Assembly (NCBI RefSeq): GCF_030068455.1
Contig: NZ_JAQOSQ010000004.1
Location: 1 to 64,000, forward strand
DNA from: Roseofilum casamattae BLCC-M143
GTDB taxonomy: Bacteria; Cyanobacteriota; Cyanobacteriia; Cyanobacteriales; Desertifilaceae
Direction of reading: 5' to 3'
DNA length: 64,000 bases
The notes beneath the pieces are model-generated. The model was not told the DNA's origin and did not search any database. It saw only the letters and a list, made by a program, of their open reading frames with translations. Below are positions 15,783-26,794 of this stretch, one piece after another (the stretch's first letter is position 1; the number at the start of each line of letters is the position of its first letter). The position numbers were made by a program, and so were the translations under genes.

Positions 15783-18509
15783 ATGAGTGCTAACCCTTCC
15801 CCCTTACCAACTCAATACGATCCCTTTAGTGCTGAAGCCAAATGGCAGCAGTATTGGGAAGAGAACCAGACCTTTCAAGCCGATCCGCAACAGGGGGGAG
15901 ATCCGTACTGCGTGGTGATTCCACCGCCAAATGTTACGGGCAGCCTGCATATGGGCCATGCCTTCGAGAGCGCTTTAATCGATACTTTGGTGCGCTACCA
16001 CCGAATGCTGGGCGAAAATACCTTATGGTTGCCGGGAACAGACCACGCCAGTATTGCCGTACAAACCATTTTAGAGAAACAACTGAAAGCTGAAGGTAAG
16101 AATCGCTACGATATTGGTCGCGACGCTTTTCTGGAGCAAGCTTGGCAGTGGAAAGCCGAATCTGGCGGGAAGATTGTCAATCAACTGCGTCGCTTGGGCG
16201 TGTCGGTAGACTGGTCTCGCGAGCGCTTCACCATGGATGAAGGGCTATCTAAAGCTGTGATTGAGGCTTTTGTGCGTCTCTATCGCGATGGCTTAATCTA
16301 TCGCGGTAACTACATGGTGAACTGGTGTCCGGCTTCTGAGTCTGCGGTCTCCGATATTGAAGTTGATAATAAGGAAGTTAACGGACACTTATGGTATTTC
16401 CGCTACCCCCTAACTGACGGTTCCGGACAGATTGAAGTGGCGACCACGCGGCCGGAAACAATGCTTGGAGATACGGCAGTTGCGGTTAATCCGAAGGACG
16501 ATCGCTATCAAGAGTTTATCGGTAAAACCGTTACTCTACCGATTACCGGGCGCGAGATTCCGATTATTGGCGACGATTATGTGGATGCGGAGTTCGGTAC
16601 CGGATGCGTGAAAATTACTCCGGCCCACGATCCGAATGATTTTGCCATGGGCGATCGCCACAATCTGCCGAAAATTAATATCATGAATAAAAACGGCAGC
16701 ATGAATGAAAATGCTGGCGAGTTTGAGGGATTAGATCGGTTTGAGGCGAGAAAGCAGGTGGTCGCGCGCTTGGAAGCCGATGGCTTTTTGGTGAAAGTCG
16801 AAGATTATCAGACGAAAGTACCGTATAGCGATCGCGGAAAAGTCCCCATCGAACCGTTAATCTCTACCCAATGGTTCGTCAAGATTCGTCCTCTCGCCGA
16901 CAAAGCGCTGGATTATCTCGATAACCAGAAGGAACCCGTCTTTGTTCCGGAACGCTGGAGCAAAGTTTACCGCGACTGGTTGGTTAAACTCAAGGACTGG
17001 TGTATTTCCCGGCAACTGTGGTGGGGACATCAAATTCCTGCCTGGTATGTCGTCAGCGAAACCAATGGCGCAATTACTAACAACACTCCCTTTATCGTTG
17101 CTTATAATGAAGAAGAGGCGATCGCCGAAGCCAAAGCCAAATACGGCAACAGCGCGCAACTGGAACAAGACCCCGACGTCCTCGATACCTGGTTCTCCTC
17201 CGGACTCTGGCCCTTTTCCACCATGGGATGGCCGGATAACACGGCAGACTTAGAACGCTACTATCCTACCAGCACCTTAGTTACCGGATTCGACATTATC
17301 TTCTTCTGGGTGGCGCGGATGACCATGATGGCCGGTTACTTTACCGATAGAATGCCCTTTGACACCGTTTACATTCATGGTTTAGTCCTTGATGAAAATG
17401 GGAAAAAGCAATCAAAATCCGCCGGAAATGGCATCGATCCTTTAGTGTTAATTGACAAATATGGAACCGATGCTGTGCGGTATGCACTGATTCGCGAAGT
17501 TGCCGGAGCCGGGCAAAATATTCGCTTAGAGTACAATCGGAAAACGGACGAATCTAGCTCCGTAGAAGCCTCGCGCAACTTTGCCAATAAGTTGTGGAAT
17601 GCTTCTCGGTTCGCGATGATGAACCTGGACGAGAAAACCCCCGCTGCTTTAGGAACTCCCGCGCTCGAGGAACTGGAGGTAGGCGATCGCTGGATGCTCT
17701 CGCGCTATTATCGAGTCGTACAAGAAACCCGCAACAATTTGGATCGCTACGGCCTTGGAGAAGCAGCCAAAGGCATCTACGAACTGATCTGGAATGACTT
17801 CTGCGACTGGTATATCGAACTGGTGAAACCCCGACTCTGGCAAGAGGCCGGATCTCCCTCTCGCTTAGTCGCACAGCAAGTTCTGGCGTTAGTCTTGGAA
17901 GGAATACTGAAACTGCTCCATCCCTTTATGCCCCATATTACTGAGGAAATTTGGCATACTCTGACTCAAAGTTCCGGTTCTTCCCTTGCCTTACAGAGCT
18001 ATCCGCAAGCCAAGGAAGAACAGATCGATCCGGCATTAGAACAAGAGTTTTCCTTACTCATCGACACTATTAGTACCATTCGCAACTTGCGCGCCGAAGC
18101 TCTCGTTAAACCCGGCGTAAAAGTCCCAGTTATCTTGCAAAGCGAACGCGAAGAAGAACGTCGGATTTTGACCAATGGGTCATCCACTATTGAAAACCTA
18201 GGCAAAGCCCAAACGCCAACGGTCATCGCTGCTCTCGAAGCAGAAAGCGGCCAAAGCATGGTTGGGGTTACTGGGGGCGTACAAGTGCTGATTCCGCTAG
18301 CTGGGGTGGTCGATGTCGCAGCGCTGCGCTCTAAGATAGAGAAAGATTTGGGTAAAATTGAGAAAGAAATGCAAGCGGTGAACGGCCGTTTGAGCAATCC
18401 CGGATTTGTCAAGAAAGCACCTGAAGATGTAGTTCGAGGGGCGCGAGAGACTTTAGCTCAACTGCAAGTCCAAGCTCAAATTCTGCGCGATCGCCTCAGT
18501 CATCTGTAA
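15783..18509 (+). CDS. valS: valyl-tRNA synthetase
   Basis: The class I synthetase (908 aa) charges tRNA-Val. The HIGH-type motif is [13 protein letters not shown] near residue 55. The CP1 editing domain follows, with [13 protein letters not shown] and [16 protein letters not shown]. The catalytic lysine loop reads [10 protein letters not shown] where most family members have KMSKS. The anticodon-binding helical region leads to the C-terminal coiled coil ([17 protein letters not shown]) typical of ValRS. It is preceded by its own short intergenic region after the prk terminator and followed closely by a small coiled-coil gene. Confidence 0.97.
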   Translation: MSANPSPLPTQYDPFSAEAKWQQYWEENQTFQADPQQGGDPYCVVIPPPNVTGSLHMGHAFESALIDTLVRYHRMLGENTLWLPGTDHASIAVQTILEKQLKAEGKNRYDIGRDAFLEQAWQWKAESGGKIVNQLRRLGVSVDWSRERFTMDEGLSKAVIEAFVRLYRDGLIYRGNYMVNWCPASESAVSDIEVDNKEVNGHLWYFRYPLTDGSGQIEVATTRPETMLGDTAVAVNPKDDRYQEFIGKTVTLPITGREIPIIGDDYVDAEFGTGCVKITPAHDPNDFAMGDRHNLPKINIMNKNGSMNENAGEFEGLDRFEARKQVVARLEADGFLVKVEDYQTKVPYSDRGKVPIEPLISTQWFVKIRPLADKALDYLDNQKEPVFVPERWSKVYRDWLVKLKDWCISRQLWWGHQIPAWYVVSETNGAITNNTPFIVAYNEEEAIAEAKAKYGNSAQLEQDPDVLDTWFSSGLWPFSTMGWPDNTADLERYYPTSTLVTGFDIIFFWVARMTMMAGYFTDRMPFDTVYIHGLVLDENGKKQSKSAGNGIDPLVLIDKYGTDAVRYALIREVAGAGQNIRLEYNRKTDESSSVEASRNFANKLWNASRFAMMNLDEKTPAALGTPALEELEVGDRWMLSRYYRVVQETRNNLDRYGLGEAAKGIYELIWNDFCDWYIELVKPRLWQEAGSPSRLVAQQVLALVLEGILKLLHPFMPHITEEIWHTLTQSSGSSLALQSYPQAKEEQIDPALEQEFSLLIDTISTIRNLRAEALVKPGVKVPVILQSEREEERRILTNGSSTIENLGKAQTPTVIAALEAESGQSMVGVTGGVQVLIPLAGVVDVAALRSKIEKDLGKIEKEMQAVNGRLSNPGFVKKAPEDVVRGARETLAQLQVQAQILRDRLSHL

Positions 18510-18533
18510 TCGAGATCTATAATTGGAGTCCCT

Positions 18534-19049
18534 ATGTTGTATCTCGCTCGGGTACAGAAAGAAGAAGAACCAGAAGCCAAGGTGCAACTCCTGGCCAACC
18601 AGCAAGCCGAAGCCACTTGGAATCTGGCAATTGAAACAGAGATTGTGGCAGCACCACTGGCCAACTCCTTTGGCGAAGGACAACTGGTGCTGGTTACGCT
18701 AAATAGCGATCGCCAAGTGGTCGATATTGCCGATGCCAAAGATTGGGTACTCAAGCTAGTCAAGCACTATTTATCTTCCGGTATTACCCCGGAAGTCTTG
18801 CAAAAAGAAACCGAACAAGCCGAAAAATGGCGGCAGTCCTTGACGTTGCAAAGCCAAGAAGTTGCCAGTAACCGCCTGCAACTGGAGGCTCGTCAAGCTC
18901 AGTTAGAGATTATTCGTGCCGATCTCAATGAGGAAAAAGAGAAATGGGTTCGGGAGAAAGCCGATCTCGAAAGAGCATTGCAAGCTTTGACTAGCGAACA
19001 AGAAGACTCGGAAACGTCAGAAATGTCAGAAACATCTGAGCTGAGTTAG
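18534..19049 (+). CDS. conserved-looking cyanobacterial coiled-coil protein, function unknown
   Basis: The 171-aa protein begins MLYLARVQKEEEPEAKVQLL and has a compact N-terminal domain of about 80 residues (TWNLAIETEIV, QLVLVTLNSDRQVVDIADAKDWVLKLVKHYL). A long charged coiled coil (about 90-155) and an acidic Ser/Glu/Thr tail follow. I do not recognise a catalytic motif. The ATG has a GGAG six nt upstream, and the gene starts 24 bp after valS, so it is probably in the same transcript. Confidence 0.7.
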   Translation: MLYLARVQKEEEPEAKVQLLANQQAEATWNLAIETEIVAAPLANSFGEGQLVLVTLNSDRQVVDIADAKDWVLKLVKHYLSSGITPEVLQKETEQAEKWRQSLTLQSQEVASNRLQLEARQAQLEIIRADLNEEKEKWVREKADLERALQALTSEQEDSETSEMSETSELS

Positions 19050-19149
19050 AGAAGTTATCCAAGATGGTTGAATTGGCGATCGCATCCAAGCCATGGCAAT
19101 AATTGCCATTTTGTGCCAAGATCGAGGAAATCTTCAAGATGGCCGTGCG

Positions 19150-19410
19150 ATGAAAACCATGAATGTCTCTCTTCCCGATCCAATGCGGGATTATGTCGAT
19201 TTGCAAGTTCAGATGGGAGGTTATGGAAGTGCCAGTGAATATATCCGCGATCTAATTCGTCAAGACCGGAAGCGCAAAGTTCAAGAAGAGTTAGAAACTT
19301 TGCTCCTGGAAGGACTTAACTCTGGGGATGCTACAGCAATGAGCGATCGCGACTGGCAAGAAATTCGCCAAGTTGTTCGCGACAAATTAAATCAACAGCA
19401 GCATGGTTGA
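19150..19410 (+). CDS. ParD-type antitoxin
   Basis: The 86-aa protein starts MKTMNVSLPDPMRDYVDLQV, a ribbon-helix-helix DNA-binding N-terminus, and continues with GGYGSASEYIRDLIRQDRKR, a conserved ParD signature. The acidic C-terminal helix would wrap and inhibit the toxin. The start at 19150 is chosen over a frame opening at 19093 because the RHH motif begins here; an internal ATG at 19159 is equally possible. It overlaps the toxin gene by 8 bp, the usual arrangement of these pairs. The complex normally represses its own promoter. Confidence 0.88.
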   Translation: MKTMNVSLPDPMRDYVDLQVQMGGYGSASEYIRDLIRQDRKRKVQEELETLLLEGLNSGDATAMSDRDWQEIRQVVRDKLNQQQHG

Positions 19411-19729
19411 CATTCGCAAGCGTCCGCAGGTTATTCGCGACTTAATTGATATCGCAACTTACATTGCTAATACCAACCTCGATCTGAGCGATCGTTTTCT
19501 GCAAGCGGCGGAACAAACCTTTCAACAACTCGGACAGATGCCAGAAATGGGTAAGCGCTGTCAGTTCGAGCGTCCAGAATTACAAAATATTCGTCAAATA
19601 GGAGTCAAAGAATTTAGGAACTATATTATTTTTTATAGCTTGAGCGAGAGAACCGTTGAAGTTATCCGAGTTATTCATGGAGCGCGAGATCTAGAACGTC
19701 TGTTAACAGAAGATGATGAGACAGGATGA
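19403..19729 (+). CDS. ParE-type toxin (RelE/ParE superfamily)
   Basis: The 108-aa protein has the ParE fold pattern: an N-terminal helical hairpin (RDLIDIATYIANTN, LSDRFLQAAEQTFQQLGQMPEMGK) and beta strands ending with FRNYIIFYSL and VEVIRVIHGARDLERLL. ParE toxins poison DNA gyrase; relatives in the superfamily cleave mRNA on the ribosome, and sequence alone does not separate these activities. The intact reading frame with its antitoxin suggests a functional pair. Confidence 0.88.
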   Translation: MVDIRKRPQVIRDLIDIATYIANTNLDLSDRFLQAAEQTFQQLGQMPEMGKRCQFERPELQNIRQIGVKEFRNYIIFYSLSERTVEVIRVIHGARDLERLLTEDDETG

Positions 19730-19731
19730 TG

Positions 19732-19761
19732 GACGATCGAGCGATCGCACGTCATTTTTTT
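19732..19761 (+). terminator. intrinsic terminator of the parDE pair
   Basis: GACG (19732-19735) pairs with CGTC (19750-19753), with an inner ATCG/CGAT stem interrupted by mismatched bases. Seven T follow at 19755-19761. It begins 2 bp after the toxin stop. The helicase gene on the other strand ends 29 bp further on. Confidence 0.5.
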
Positions 19762-19789
19762 CTGTAGAGAGAGGACAAAGGCAAATCGC

Positions 19790-22135
19790 TTATCGGCTAT
19801 CCATTTCAGCCAGCCACTGTTGCAGCGCGGGAATCACCGGACAGGGATCGGATGAGTTCAGACTAATCTGACGATTCACATTAAATTTACTCCAAGTAAA
19901 GGGAGCATTGCGCGCAGCGGACATCCAGAGCAACCGTTTGGCACGAGTCATAGCCACATAGAGCAAGCGAAATTCTTCGGCGGTTTTCAGTTGTTCGGCG
20001 TCTTTCCAAGCGCGATCGCCATCGGGAATGGGACTATCGTGTAAATAAGCACGGATTTGCGCGCGAGCGACTTCGGCTAAATTAAATTCGCCTAAAAACT
20101 TACTCTGGGGAGGACTCCACAAACTGCCGGGAATGCTGCGATAGTGCAGAAATGGCAAGAAGACGTAATCCCAGTCCAATCCTTTCGCTTTATGCATGGT
20201 GATGATGGTAAGCTGGTTAGACCGAGTGTAAGGGGAATCATCAGCGGTCTCTACATCAACTGGCTCGAAGTTTTCGGATTGTACAATTTCACTGAGAACG
20301 CTTAATAGAGCCGATAAGGACGAGTCGCCTAGAGTTTGCTGGGCGACTCGTTCTGCTAGTTTATCGGCAGTGGCCAGTTCGCTCTGGGTATAGCGCAGGG
20401 TTAAGCCGAGAAAGGGAATGAGTTGATAGGGCGGAAGTTCGAGTCGCGATCGCAATAAGCTGCGACAATAGCGACGGGCCGCTTGCCTTGCCGTACTTCC
20501 CACGGGGTCGAGGGGGCCGGGATAGAGAAAGACTTCGGGAAGAGTGGCGAGAGCATCTAGGTCTTGCGGGGGAATGAGGCGGCGTTTGACCAGGACGCTG
20601 AGGGCTTGTTTGAGATAGTCGGGAGAGTGGGGACGCTCGAGGAAAAGGAGCAGGTGCAAGAGTTCGGCGGGAATGAGAGAATGGCGATCGCTCTGTGCCA
20701 CTTCAAATAAGTTTAACTGGGTTCCGTATAATTCTTGCAGGTATTGGGCGGCAAATTTTCCTTGGTCGTTCGTCCGCACTAAAATAGCGGCATTGCGATA
20801 AGGGTCGTCCTCAAAGAGTTGTTTCACTCGCGCTCCAATCCATTCTACGGTTTGAAATACGTCATTCGGGGTATGCAGCTCCACTCCTCCCCCTTCTGGC
20901 TGGGGATTGGCATCCGGTTGCGGGTCTCCGGGAGGCACGGGGCGCACCATCTGCTCGCTAAAGGGTAAGGTTGTATCCTTGGCTTTAAACTGACGCTGCC
21001 ATCGTTGATTCACCCAGTGCAACATAAAGTTAGCCGCTTCCAGGATAATGAGGCTGCTGCGGCCGGCACAGTCCAGGCCGATAAGTTGCTGGTGCTGGCG
21101 GTTGCGATCGCAAAATTGGCGAAAATAAATCGGGTCTGCTGGGGTAAAAGTAGAGTTAATTGCTTGATTGGGGTCGCCAACGCGCATGAGGTTGATTTGC
21201 ACGGGTTCGTCGGTCGCTCCATCGAGCCTAGCATCTTGGGCGATAATTTCCAGGAGTTTGGCTTGAATGGGACTGGAGTCTTGGGCTTCGTCTTCAAACA
21301 CCGCAAAGACTTGGTTTTGCCACAACCGCCTTGCGCCCACATCTTCGAGAACGCGCAAGGCTCCCAAGATCATGTCATCGTAGTCAATTAGAGAGCGCGA
21401 TCGCAGTTGTTGCTGATAATTTTGATACAGTCCGGCAGCGATGCGCAAGATGGGATAGCTGGCTCCGGGGATTTCGGCTTCTTGGGTTTCGGCAATGTTG
21501 AGTAAATCTGCGGGCAATAACCCGGAACTTTTGGCTTCGTGAATGACAATATAAGCCAATTTCGGCAAAACGTCCGTGCGCAACACGGACTCCCGGCGCA
21601 ACCGCTCGCTTTCTTCCCCATCCGGTTGATTCCCTTCCAGCAACCGTTGATAGAGTTGGCGGTTGGTTTTCGCCCATTGTTCGACGCTTTGGCGCAGGAG
21701 TTGGTGCGATCGGTTCGGTAAAATTAACGTCAGCGCATCTAAGCTGAGAGTAGAAAGTTCCGGATGGCGAGTAGCAATTTGTAAGGCTAACCCGTGTAAG
21801 GTCTGGACGATAAAGCCGGTTTGCGGCAGTCCCAAGTCGCGCAAGTGGTGACGAATTTTACTCTTTAGGCTCGCCGCCGCCGATCGCGTGAAGGTAACGA
21901 CGACCAGTTGATGGCGGTTGTGCAGTTGATTGCGGGCGATCGCGATCGCGGCCGCACCTGCCATCCCCGTAGATTTACCCGATCCGGGCACCGCAGAAAC
22001 TGCCAACTGACCCCCTCGCCAGTCGGCCATCTGCTGCTGTCCTTGGCGCAGGCGATCGCGAATAGTTTGCAAAGCCGCTTCCATATCTTGAGAAACGACA
22101 GATTGAGAGAGAGAAGCTTGGAGTAGATCGGACAT
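19790..22135 (-). CDS. UvrD/Rep-family ATP-dependent DNA helicase
   Basis: The 781-aa protein is a superfamily 1A 3'-5' helicase. Motifs in order: VPGSGKST (Walker A, about 49-56), VVTFTRSAAASLK (Ia), LIDYDDMILGAL, FEDEAQDSSPIQ (Walker B; the usual DE is present as EDEAQD), VGDPNQAI (III), ITMHKAKGLDWDYVFLP (V) and LLYVAMTRAKR (VI). It is likely to act in repair or recombination rather than as the housekeeping UvrD, because the core is divergent (EDEAQD instead of VDEFQD). There is no visible nuclease domain. It stands alone on the minus strand. Confidence 0.9.
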   Translation of the reverse strand: MSDLLQASLSQSVVSQDMEAALQTIRDRLRQGQQQMADWRGGQLAVSAVPGSGKSTGMAGAAAIAIARNQLHNRHQLVVVTFTRSAAASLKSKIRHHLRDLGLPQTGFIVQTLHGLALQIATRHPELSTLSLDALTLILPNRSHQLLRQSVEQWAKTNRQLYQRLLEGNQPDGEESERLRRESVLRTDVLPKLAYIVIHEAKSSGLLPADLLNIAETQEAEIPGASYPILRIAAGLYQNYQQQLRSRSLIDYDDMILGALRVLEDVGARRLWQNQVFAVFEDEAQDSSPIQAKLLEIIAQDARLDGATDEPVQINLMRVGDPNQAINSTFTPADPIYFRQFCDRNRQHQQLIGLDCAGRSSLIILEAANFMLHWVNQRWQRQFKAKDTTLPFSEQMVRPVPPGDPQPDANPQPEGGGVELHTPNDVFQTVEWIGARVKQLFEDDPYRNAAILVRTNDQGKFAAQYLQELYGTQLNLFEVAQSDRHSLIPAELLHLLLFLERPHSPDYLKQALSVLVKRRLIPPQDLDALATLPEVFLYPGPLDPVGSTARQAARRYCRSLLRSRLELPPYQLIPFLGLTLRYTQSELATADKLAERVAQQTLGDSSLSALLSVLSEIVQSENFEPVDVETADDSPYTRSNQLTIITMHKAKGLDWDYVFLPFLHYRSIPGSLWSPPQSKFLGEFNLAEVARAQIRAYLHDSPIPDGDRAWKDAEQLKTAEEFRLLYVAMTRAKRLLWMSAARNAPFTWSKFNVNRQISLNSSDPCPVIPALQQWLAEMDSR

Positions 22136-22202
22136 AGAAGGGAAATGGTTAAATACTCAATTTCGTTCCGCCTCAGTCAGACTTGAATGGTGAAGATCTG
22201 GG

Positions 22203-24425
22203 CTAAACTTGACTCGATGAGTTGGAATTCATTTCCAACGTATCTCTAACTGGAATTTCAATAAAAAAAGTGGCACCGCTTCCGGGTTGCGAATCGCATC
22301 TTAAAATACCTTGATGATTATCAACAATAATATTATAGCTAATCGAAAGACCGAGTCCCGTACCTTTTCCAACTGGCTTGGTTGTAAAAAATGGATCGAA
22401 AATACGTCCTGCGTGTTCTGGTTCTATTCCCGGACCGTTATCCCTAATAAAAATCCTCACTTTAGATTCGTTCTTTACATACTCAGTGCAAATATTTAAA
22501 GTCGGCTTTTTGCCTTCACTATAATCAAAGTCTGGATGAAGCTCTAGAACTTCAATTCCATTCGCTAAAATATTCATAAAGACTTGATTGAGCTGTCCCG
22601 GATAGCACTTAACTAGAGGCAAACGCCCGTATTTTTTTTCTAGCACAATCTCGCAACCTTGCTTTGCCGCATTATTCAAACGGTGTTGTAAAATGAGTAA
22701 GGTACTTTCCAGTCCTTCATGAATATCCGCTTCTTTCAAGTCGGATTCGCCCAAGCGAGAAAAGTTTTTCAATGAGAGCACAATATCATGAATTCGTTCG
22801 GTACCAATATTCATTGCTTCCAAAATTTTGGGCAGATCTTCTTTGAGATAGTCCAAGTCAATTGCCTCAATTTTCCCCTCTGCTTCAGTCTGTTTCGGAC
22901 AATGGGTTCGGTAAATATCAATTAAGTCAAATAAATCTTGGCAATATTCCATTAATGGCACTAAGTTCCCATGAATAAAACTCACTGGATTATTAATTTC
23001 ATGGGCAATTCCAGCAACCATCTGACCCAAACTAGACATTTTTTCTGCTTGAATGAGATGACTCTGAGTTTCTTTAAGATTAGCCAGAGTGTCTTGTAAC
23101 TCATCATTTTTAATTTGCAATTCTTCCGTTCGTTCTTGTACGATATCTTCGAGATTTTTGCTATACTCTTCTAACTCGCGAAGAGATTGGCTCAAGGAAA
23201 CAGTCATTTGATTAAACGTTTGAGCAAGAATTCCAATTTCATCTGTCGATTCGACTCGTGCTTTTACCTCTAAGTTTCCCGCACTAACTTCCTCAGCAAT
23301 GGTTGTCAACCGTTGTACTGGATCGGCAATCTTTTGACGTAGAATAATTGTCATTGCTATTCCTACTGCTAGAGTAAAAATAGCACCAATTAGAGTTTGC
23401 AGTTGAGCCAAATTCAATCCCTGAATCCCCTGTCTTAGTTCGGAAGTTAGTTGGTTTTCTTGACTCTCAACAGTATAGGCAAGAATGACGAGCATTTGGT
23501 CGGCAATTGGTTCGACTTGAGTTTGGTAAATGTATAAATCTTCCCGATAGCGATCGCTATTGACAATCTCTAACATTTCTCGTGCTTTTTGTTCGATTAT
23601 ATCGAATCGTTCCAGAATTCTTTGCAGTTTTTCTTGTTGGGATGGGGAAAGATCGTTTTGCAGCGATTGCAACTGTGCCAAATTTTCTTTACTTTGGCGG
23701 TAATAAGCAGTATAGTTAAATTGATAACTGTCTTGTCGCGTAACAATATAACTTTCGAGATCGGATAAGAGTAAGGAAAACGAGACTTGAAACTCTTCTA
23801 AGATCTGAAAAATATCTCGTGCCGAACGAGATTGCCATTGGGATTCTTGTTCCGAAATTATGCTGCGGAGATCGGCCAATATCTCTAATGCAGGAACTTG
23901 AGTTTCTTCTTTCCAAATCCGAAATGCTGGTTGCGATTCAACTGGATTATCTTTTAATTCAAACAGATGAGGAGGCAGATCTAACCATACGTCGTACAGA
24001 GCTTCTAGAGTTTGTAGCTGCTCCAATTGAATTGGAACATTCCACTGTTGGAACAGTTGTTTCATCTGCTGTAGGTTATGTTCAAACTCATGGCGAGATT
24101 CTTGATAGTGCTGGCGAAATTCTGAATCGCCAGTAATTAAATAGCCTCGTACATTAGACAGCATTTTTAATAAACTGGTCTGAGCTTGAGCTGAAGACAG
24201 TGCGATCGGCATTCGTAACTCTTGCGTACGATTAATACTTAAGGTGGCTTGCCGACTGCTCAAATAATTAATTCCAACAATAGCAAAAGTTACTCCAATT
24301 AAAACACCTAAGGCTAAATTTAACTTATGCTTTATTTTTATATTATTTATATTTAGTTTTTTTATTTCCCCTGTTCTTCGAGAAAAGGTCTCCTGAAGCG
24401 AGTGCTGGATTTGCTTCCATTTCAT
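22203..24425 (-). CDS. membrane sensor histidine kinase (HAMP)
   Basis: The 740-aa kinase has a transmembrane helix at about 34-55, a long all-helical extracytoplasmic sensor (about 60-335), a second helix near 343-363 and a HAMP domain ([16 protein letters not shown]). A coiled coil ([17 protein letters not shown]) follows. The phosphoacceptor segment is [15 protein letters not shown], of the NtrB-like class. The ATP domain has [42 protein letters not shown]. No response regulator is adjacent, so its partner is elsewhere. The ATG lacks an obvious Shine-Dalgarno. Confidence 0.92.
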   Translation of the reverse strand: MKWKQIQHSLQETFSRRTGEIKKLNINNIKIKHKLNLALGVLIGVTFAIVGINYLSSRQATLSINRTQELRMPIALSSAQAQTSLLKMLSNVRGYLITGDSEFRQHYQESRHEFEHNLQQMKQLFQQWNVPIQLEQLQTLEALYDVWLDLPPHLFELKDNPVESQPAFRIWKEETQVPALEILADLRSIISEQESQWQSRSARDIFQILEEFQVSFSLLLSDLESYIVTRQDSYQFNYTAYYRQSKENLAQLQSLQNDLSPSQQEKLQRILERFDIIEQKAREMLEIVNSDRYREDLYIYQTQVEPIADQMLVILAYTVESQENQLTSELRQGIQGLNLAQLQTLIGAIFTLAVGIAMTIILRQKIADPVQRLTTIAEEVSAGNLEVKARVESTDEIGILAQTFNQMTVSLSQSLRELEEYSKNLEDIVQERTEELQIKNDELQDTLANLKETQSHLIQAEKMSSLGQMVAGIAHEINNPVSFIHGNLVPLMEYCQDLFDLIDIYRTHCPKQTEAEGKIEAIDLDYLKEDLPKILEAMNIGTERIHDIVLSLKNFSRLGESDLKEADIHEGLESTLLILQHRLNNAAKQGCEIVLEKKYGRLPLVKCYPGQLNQVFMNILANGIEVLELHPDFDYSEGKKPTLNICTEYVKNESKVRIFIRDNGPGIEPEHAGRIFDPFFTTKPVGKGTGLGLSISYNIIVDNHQGILRCDSQPGSGATFFIEIPVRDTLEMNSNSSSQV

Positions 24426-24508
24426 GATTTTGAAAATAACATTATGTCTCTTGAATTGATTTTGTTGAATATAAATGCACCTGATTTAGATGCAAAAATA
24501 TTGAATAC

Positions 24509-25639
24509 TTAGCGAATAGAAGTCAGAGCGTCCACCATAAAATTGGAGAACGTCAATTCATTGACTTGATGCCACTGAGCGCTTTGCGATCGAAATGCTA
24601 GCCAATCTTGATAAATAGTTTGAAAATCGGGATCTTCAGCAGCATATTCCTCATACAGTTCTAGGGAAGTTTGGTAAGCTCCTTGTAAAATATCCTGACT
24701 GTAAGGAACTAATTTAGTACCGTTTAATACCATTCGAGCTAAGGCTTCTCCATTGGCAGCATCATATCGGGCTAGGGTAATAAAATAAGCTTCTAAAGCA
24801 GCAGAGCGAAAGACTTCTTGATACTCTTTCGGCAGAGTATCCCATTCGGAGGGATTGACCAAGGCAATGAGTACGGATGAAGGTTCCCACCAGCCGGGAT
24901 AATAATAATAGGGAGCAATGCGATTAAGACCTAACTTTTCATCATCATAAGGCCCGATCCATTCGGCAGCATCTAGCTCCTGTTGCTCGAATGCCGCAAA
25001 AATATCCTTACCGGATAACAGTTTTACTTCAACTCCCAGTCGCTCTAGTACTTGCCCTCCCAAACCAGGAATACGCATTTTCAATCCTTTGAGATCGTTA
25101 AGACTATTGACGGGTTCGGCGAACCATCCTCCCATTTGCAGTCCGGTATTGCCGGCTGGAAAGACTCTTGCGCCAAAGTCAGCATAGAGTTTTTGCATTT
25201 CTTCGAGTCCTCCTCCGGCATACAACCACGCATTTTGTTGTTGCATATTCATGCCGAAAGGCAAACCCGAAATTAATCCTAAGGTTGGCGTTCGACTAAT
25301 AGAGTAGAGCAGATTTGTATGACCGCATTCAACCGTGCCATCAATTACTCCTTCCAGGATTTCTAGGGGAGAAATAATTTCACCAGCAGGATATGGGGTA
25401 ATGCTAAAGCGTCCTTCAGTCATTTCTTCGACTCGCCGACAGAGAATTTCGGCAGCTCCAAAAATAATATCTAAGGATTTGGGCCAGCTGGTGGCCATGC
25501 GCCAGCGAATCAGAGGTTGGCTGGGGGTGGGTTGGGGATCGGGTTCGGCTTGGCTCTGGGTTTGGGATTGACAAGCTGCCAAACTGTAAGCGGTGGCAGT
25601 TCCAAGAGCAAGTTGATTAATTAGGTTTCGACGTTTCAT
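24509..25639 (-). CDS. TRAP-type solute-binding lipoprotein (DctP family)
   Basis: The 376-aa protein has an N-terminal export signal with a twin-arginine-like start (MKRRNLINQLALG) and a lipobox SLAAC with Cys23. A mature DctP fold follows (WRMATSWPKSLDIIFGAAEIL, LKGLKMRIPGLGGQVLERLG, AAEWIGPYDDEKLGL). Such proteins capture carboxylates or related ligands for TRAP transporters. The residues WIGPYDDEK and the MRIPG motif resemble the subgroup binding 2-oxo or aromatic acids, but the ligand is not known. No DctQ/DctM membrane genes are present, so either the transporter is encoded elsewhere or the protein acts as a sensor. Confidence 0.88.
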   Translation of the reverse strand: MKRRNLINQLALGTATAYSLAACQSQTQSQAEPDPQPTPSQPLIRWRMATSWPKSLDIIFGAAEILCRRVEEMTEGRFSITPYPAGEIISPLEILEGVIDGTVECGHTNLLYSISRTPTLGLISGLPFGMNMQQQNAWLYAGGGLEEMQKLYADFGARVFPAGNTGLQMGGWFAEPVNSLNDLKGLKMRIPGLGGQVLERLGVEVKLLSGKDIFAAFEQQELDAAEWIGPYDDEKLGLNRIAPYYYYPGWWEPSSVLIALVNPSEWDTLPKEYQEVFRSAALEAYFITLARYDAANGEALARMVLNGTKLVPYSQDILQGAYQTSLELYEEYAAEDPDFQTIYQDWLAFRSQSAQWHQVNELTFSNFMVDALTSIR

Positions 25640-25707
25640 GGCTGGGGAATGGGTTAAGGTAAATGAGTAATGGGAATAAAACTTGTGGAACGCTCAATTA
25701 AAAATTG

Positions 25708-26691
25708 ATGCCGATTTACGTGTATTGGGGAGAGGATGAGTTTGCGATCGCATTAGCCGTTCGAGAATTGCGCGATCGCTCTCTCGATCCGAGTTGGAGT
25801 TCGTTTAATTACACAGACATTTTAGCCGACAGTCCTGATGCTGTAATTGATGCACTCAACCAGGCTATGACTCCCCCCTTTGGAGCCGGCCATCGCTTGG
25901 TATGGTTAATTAATTCTTCTCTATTACAGCAAGCCTCTGTGGAATTGGTGGAACAGTTAGAGCGAACATTACCCGTGCTTCTAGACTCATCTATACTATT
26001 GTTGACCCTGCGAGGGAAACCGGATAAACGCCTAAAATCGACGAAACTATTCCAGAAGTATGGCGAACTTCAGGAATTTTCTCCCATTCCACCATGGGAT
26101 AGCGCTCGGCTCTTGCAACAGGCGAAGCAAATGGCTCGGAAAAAGGGAGTGAAGTTAACCCATCGTGCTGCCGAAGTCTTGAGCGAGTCGGTGGGTAACG
26201 ATACTCGTCGGTTAGTGCAGGAGTTGGAGAAGCTGTCGCTTTATTATCCAGATGAAGGTATTTTGAATGATATCGCTGTGGAGCGGTTGGTGGTGTCGAA
26301 TACACAAACCAGCTTTAAGTTAGCAGAGGCAATTGTTCGAGGCGACATCGACCAAAGCTTGAGTTTAGTGGAAGGATTGCTGCTCGGGAATGAACCCGCA
26401 TTGAAAATTTCGGCAACTTTGGTGAGTCAATTTCGGACATGGTTGTGGGTGAAGCTCATGGTTCGCAATGGCGAGTCGGATAATCGCGCTATTGCGAAAG
26501 CAGCGGGAGTGAGCAATCCGAAGCGAGTTTATATTCTACAGAAGCAGGTGCGATCGCTGCGGGAAGAAGCACTGCGGAAAACCTTGAGCCAACTCCTCGA
26601 GTTGGAATGGAGCCTGAAGCAAGGCTATAACGAACGAGAGACCCTGCAAATGCACGCGATCGCAATGTGCCAGCTTTATCAACCCTCGTAG
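25708..26691 (+). CDS. holA: DNA polymerase III delta subunit
   Basis: The 327-aa protein starts MPIYVYWGEDEFAIALAVRE and has the clamp-loader delta architecture: an AAA+-like N-terminus without a Walker lysine, a lid region (ARLLQQAKQMARKKGVKLTH, LSESVGNDTRRLVQELEKLSLY) and a C-terminal collar (AIVRGDIDQSLSLVEGLLL, LEWSLKQGYNERETLQM). It opens the beta sliding clamp. I use the ATG at 25708; the longer frame starts three nt earlier with TTG. The gene is single and divergent from the TRAP-type gene. Confidence 0.92.
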   Translation: MPIYVYWGEDEFAIALAVRELRDRSLDPSWSSFNYTDILADSPDAVIDALNQAMTPPFGAGHRLVWLINSSLLQQASVELVEQLERTLPVLLDSSILLLTLRGKPDKRLKSTKLFQKYGELQEFSPIPPWDSARLLQQAKQMARKKGVKLTHRAAEVLSESVGNDTRRLVQELEKLSLYYPDEGILNDIAVERLVVSNTQTSFKLAEAIVRGDIDQSLSLVEGLLLGNEPALKISATLVSQFRTWLWVKLMVRNGESDNRAIAKAAGVSNPKRVYILQKQVRSLREEALRKTLSQLLELEWSLKQGYNERETLQMHAIAMCQLYQPS

Positions 26692-26794
26692 GATAAAATG
26701 AAAAGATTTACAGAATATCCCGGCGATCTGGAACTTCAGACCGGCAAAAGAATTCAAACTATGTTGATGCTCTCGTGTCTTTCAATGCTCCATC

